From: Bacteroidota bacterium
GTDB lineage: Bacteria; Bacteroidota; Bacteroidia; UKL13-3
Assembly (NCBI GenBank): GCA_027484685.1
Contig: JAIXSO010000013.1
Span: 85,654 to 149,653, forward strand
DNA length: 64,000 nucleotides
Direction of reading: 5' to 3'
The notes beneath the pieces are model-generated. The model saw nothing but the letters and a program-made list of their open reading frames with translations, made no database searches and was not told the DNA's origin. Positions 63,379 to 64,000 of the stretch are shown here, in pieces. Numbering within the stretch: position 1 is the first letter of the stretch; every line of letters begins with the position of its first letter. Both the position numbers and the translations under genes were made by a program.

Positions 63379-63741
63379 ATGCTTATAAATGAATTATCAA
63401 AAATAACAGGAATTACTGCGCATACCATTAGGTTTTACGAAAAATCAGGATTGATAAAAGGCAAAAGAGATGAAACTGTTAAATCGAATAATTATTTTCA
63501 TTACGATGACGAAACGGTAGAAAAATTGGAATTGATACGCGATGCAAAATCGGTTGGATTTACCATTAGCGAAATAGGCGAATTAATGGATGCATGGTAT
63601 AACAATAAAATAACCATGGAAGAAAAAATAACTGTTTTAGATGAAAAACTAGTTTCAATAGATGAAAGAATAAAACAACTCAAGCAAATGAAAAAAATGA
63701 TAAGCCAATTTAAGAAAGATGTGATTGAGGATAATTGCTAG
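63379..63741 (+). CDS. MerR-family transcriptional regulator
   Basis: 120 residues. The N-terminal winged helix-turn-helix is typical: MLINELSKITGITAHTIRFY, EKSGLIKGKRDETVKSNNYF, HYDDETVEKLELIRDAKSVG, FTISEIGELMDAWYNNKI. A C-terminal coiled coil for dimerisation follows (about 75-120). There is no metal-binding Cys cluster except one Cys at the end, so it is more like a small-molecule or redox-insensitive member. The divergent SDR/membrane-protein unit is the likely target. A perfect palindrome lies between them. Confidence 0.88.
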   Translation: MLINELSKITGITAHTIRFYEKSGLIKGKRDETVKSNNYFHYDDETVEKLELIRDAKSVGFTISEIGELMDAWYNNKITMEEKITVLDEKLVSIDERIKQLKQMKKMISQFKKDVIEDNC

Positions 63742-63771
63742 GATAGTGTACTTTGTTGATGACATGAAAAC

Positions 63772-63845
63772 AATTGGCAATTGGCAATTAGCAATGGACA
63801 ATGGACAATTGGTAATAAGCAATAGACAATTGGCAAAAAGCAATT
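63772..63845. repeat. Degenerate short-word repeats after the MerR gene
   Basis: About seven imperfect copies of words like CAATTGGCAATTAGCAATGG. Similar word runs occur in other spacers of this window (around 1770-1800, 36920-36956 and 41205-41255). Not coding. Confidence 0.6.
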
Positions 63846-63964
63846 AACCTTAGTTCGGGATAAGAATATGTTGATATTTTTGTTTATAAAAATCTGTAAA
63901 TCAATTAAATAGTAGCATTGAAATTGTTAAATTTGTAGTGCAAACAATAAACAAAACAATAACA

Positions 63965-64000
63965 ATGCTACGGGATAAAATTACTGAAATTTTTGTAAAA
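63965..64000 (+). CDS. Start of a gene cut by the window edge, possibly an IS transposase
   Basis: ATG at 63965 opens MLRDKITEIFVK and runs off the window. The start resembles IS982-like transposases known from this phylum (forms like DKITEIF). The 110 bases before it are not coding and contain TTAGTTCGGGATAAG near 63851, a possible IS terminus. Only 12 residues are visible, so this is a guess. Confidence 0.3.
   Translation, partial: MLRDKITEIFVK

Noticed and set aside
1..64000. tRNA, rRNA or riboswitch genes
   Set aside because: Intergenic regions were read for G+C-rich cloverleaf or conserved aptamer segments; none was convincing in this AT-rich background.

Overview
The window is AT-rich (roughly one third G+C by eye) and comes from a member of the Bacteroidota. 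Three large secreted proteins end in type IX secretion system (T9SS) C-terminal sorting domains. There is a PID-CTERM mini-protein, a TonB-dependent receptor with an N-terminal carboxypeptidase-regulatory-like domain, and a TlpA-like DUF4369 thioredoxin protein. Several genes have the Bacteroidota promoter pattern TTTG-N18..20-TAnnTTTG. No rRNA or tRNA gene was seen, so I cannot place it more finely.

Layout. 1-5.6 kb: 3' end of a T9SS-secreted protein, PID-CTERM mini-protein, TonB-like transducer, TolC-like efflux protein, tandem universal stress protein. 5.7-13.4 kb: TPR lipoprotein, fused branched-chain 2-oxoacid dehydrogenase E1, Na+/H+ antiporter, DUF5329 protein, thioredoxin-like protein, 3-hydroxybutyryl-CoA dehydrogenase. 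13.5-24.7 kb: a probable four-gene operon (chromate transporter, carboxypeptidase-regulatory-like protein, PurB, lipoprotein), queD-folE, an ECF sigma factor, ClpC, LysA and a DUF4783 pair. 24.9-31.1 kb: TonB-dependent receptor, acyltransferase, GH53 galactanase lipoprotein, small membrane protein.

31.2-35.6 kb is an accessory island on the minus strand. It holds MepB, a REP-associated tyrosine transposase (RAYT) interrupted by one stop codon, a small unknown protein, a frameshifted HRDC-domain gene, an HNH nuclease, and a divergent class III nucleotide-cyclase-like protein. Most gene boundaries in the island carry copies of one palindrome (GTTGGTG..TTCGCTAAAA..CACCAAC), and another copy lies at 44.1 kb. 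The cyclase-like/HNH pair is the best candidate here for an undescribed, possibly anti-phage, system; that is inference. The RAYT and its palindromes look like a REPtron.

36-50 kb: TrhO, a YfhO-like membrane protein, TyrS, a flavin reductase, a small ORF lacking ATG, a MORN-repeat lipoprotein, a TPR membrane protein, a SWIM/SNF2 helicase and a T9SS-secreted M1 peptidase. 50.3-59.3 kb: one 3018-residue T9SS-secreted protein with eight Ig-sized repeats. 59.4-64 kb: unknown small secreted and membrane proteins, an SDR/membrane-protein operon divergent from a MerR regulator with a perfect palindrome between them, and what may be the start of an insertion sequence at the right edge.

Gene ends are often marked by near-perfect hairpins with flanking A and T tracts, many of which can serve both strands. 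Many apparent starts at TTG can be replaced by better ATG starts; the choice is explained in each entry.
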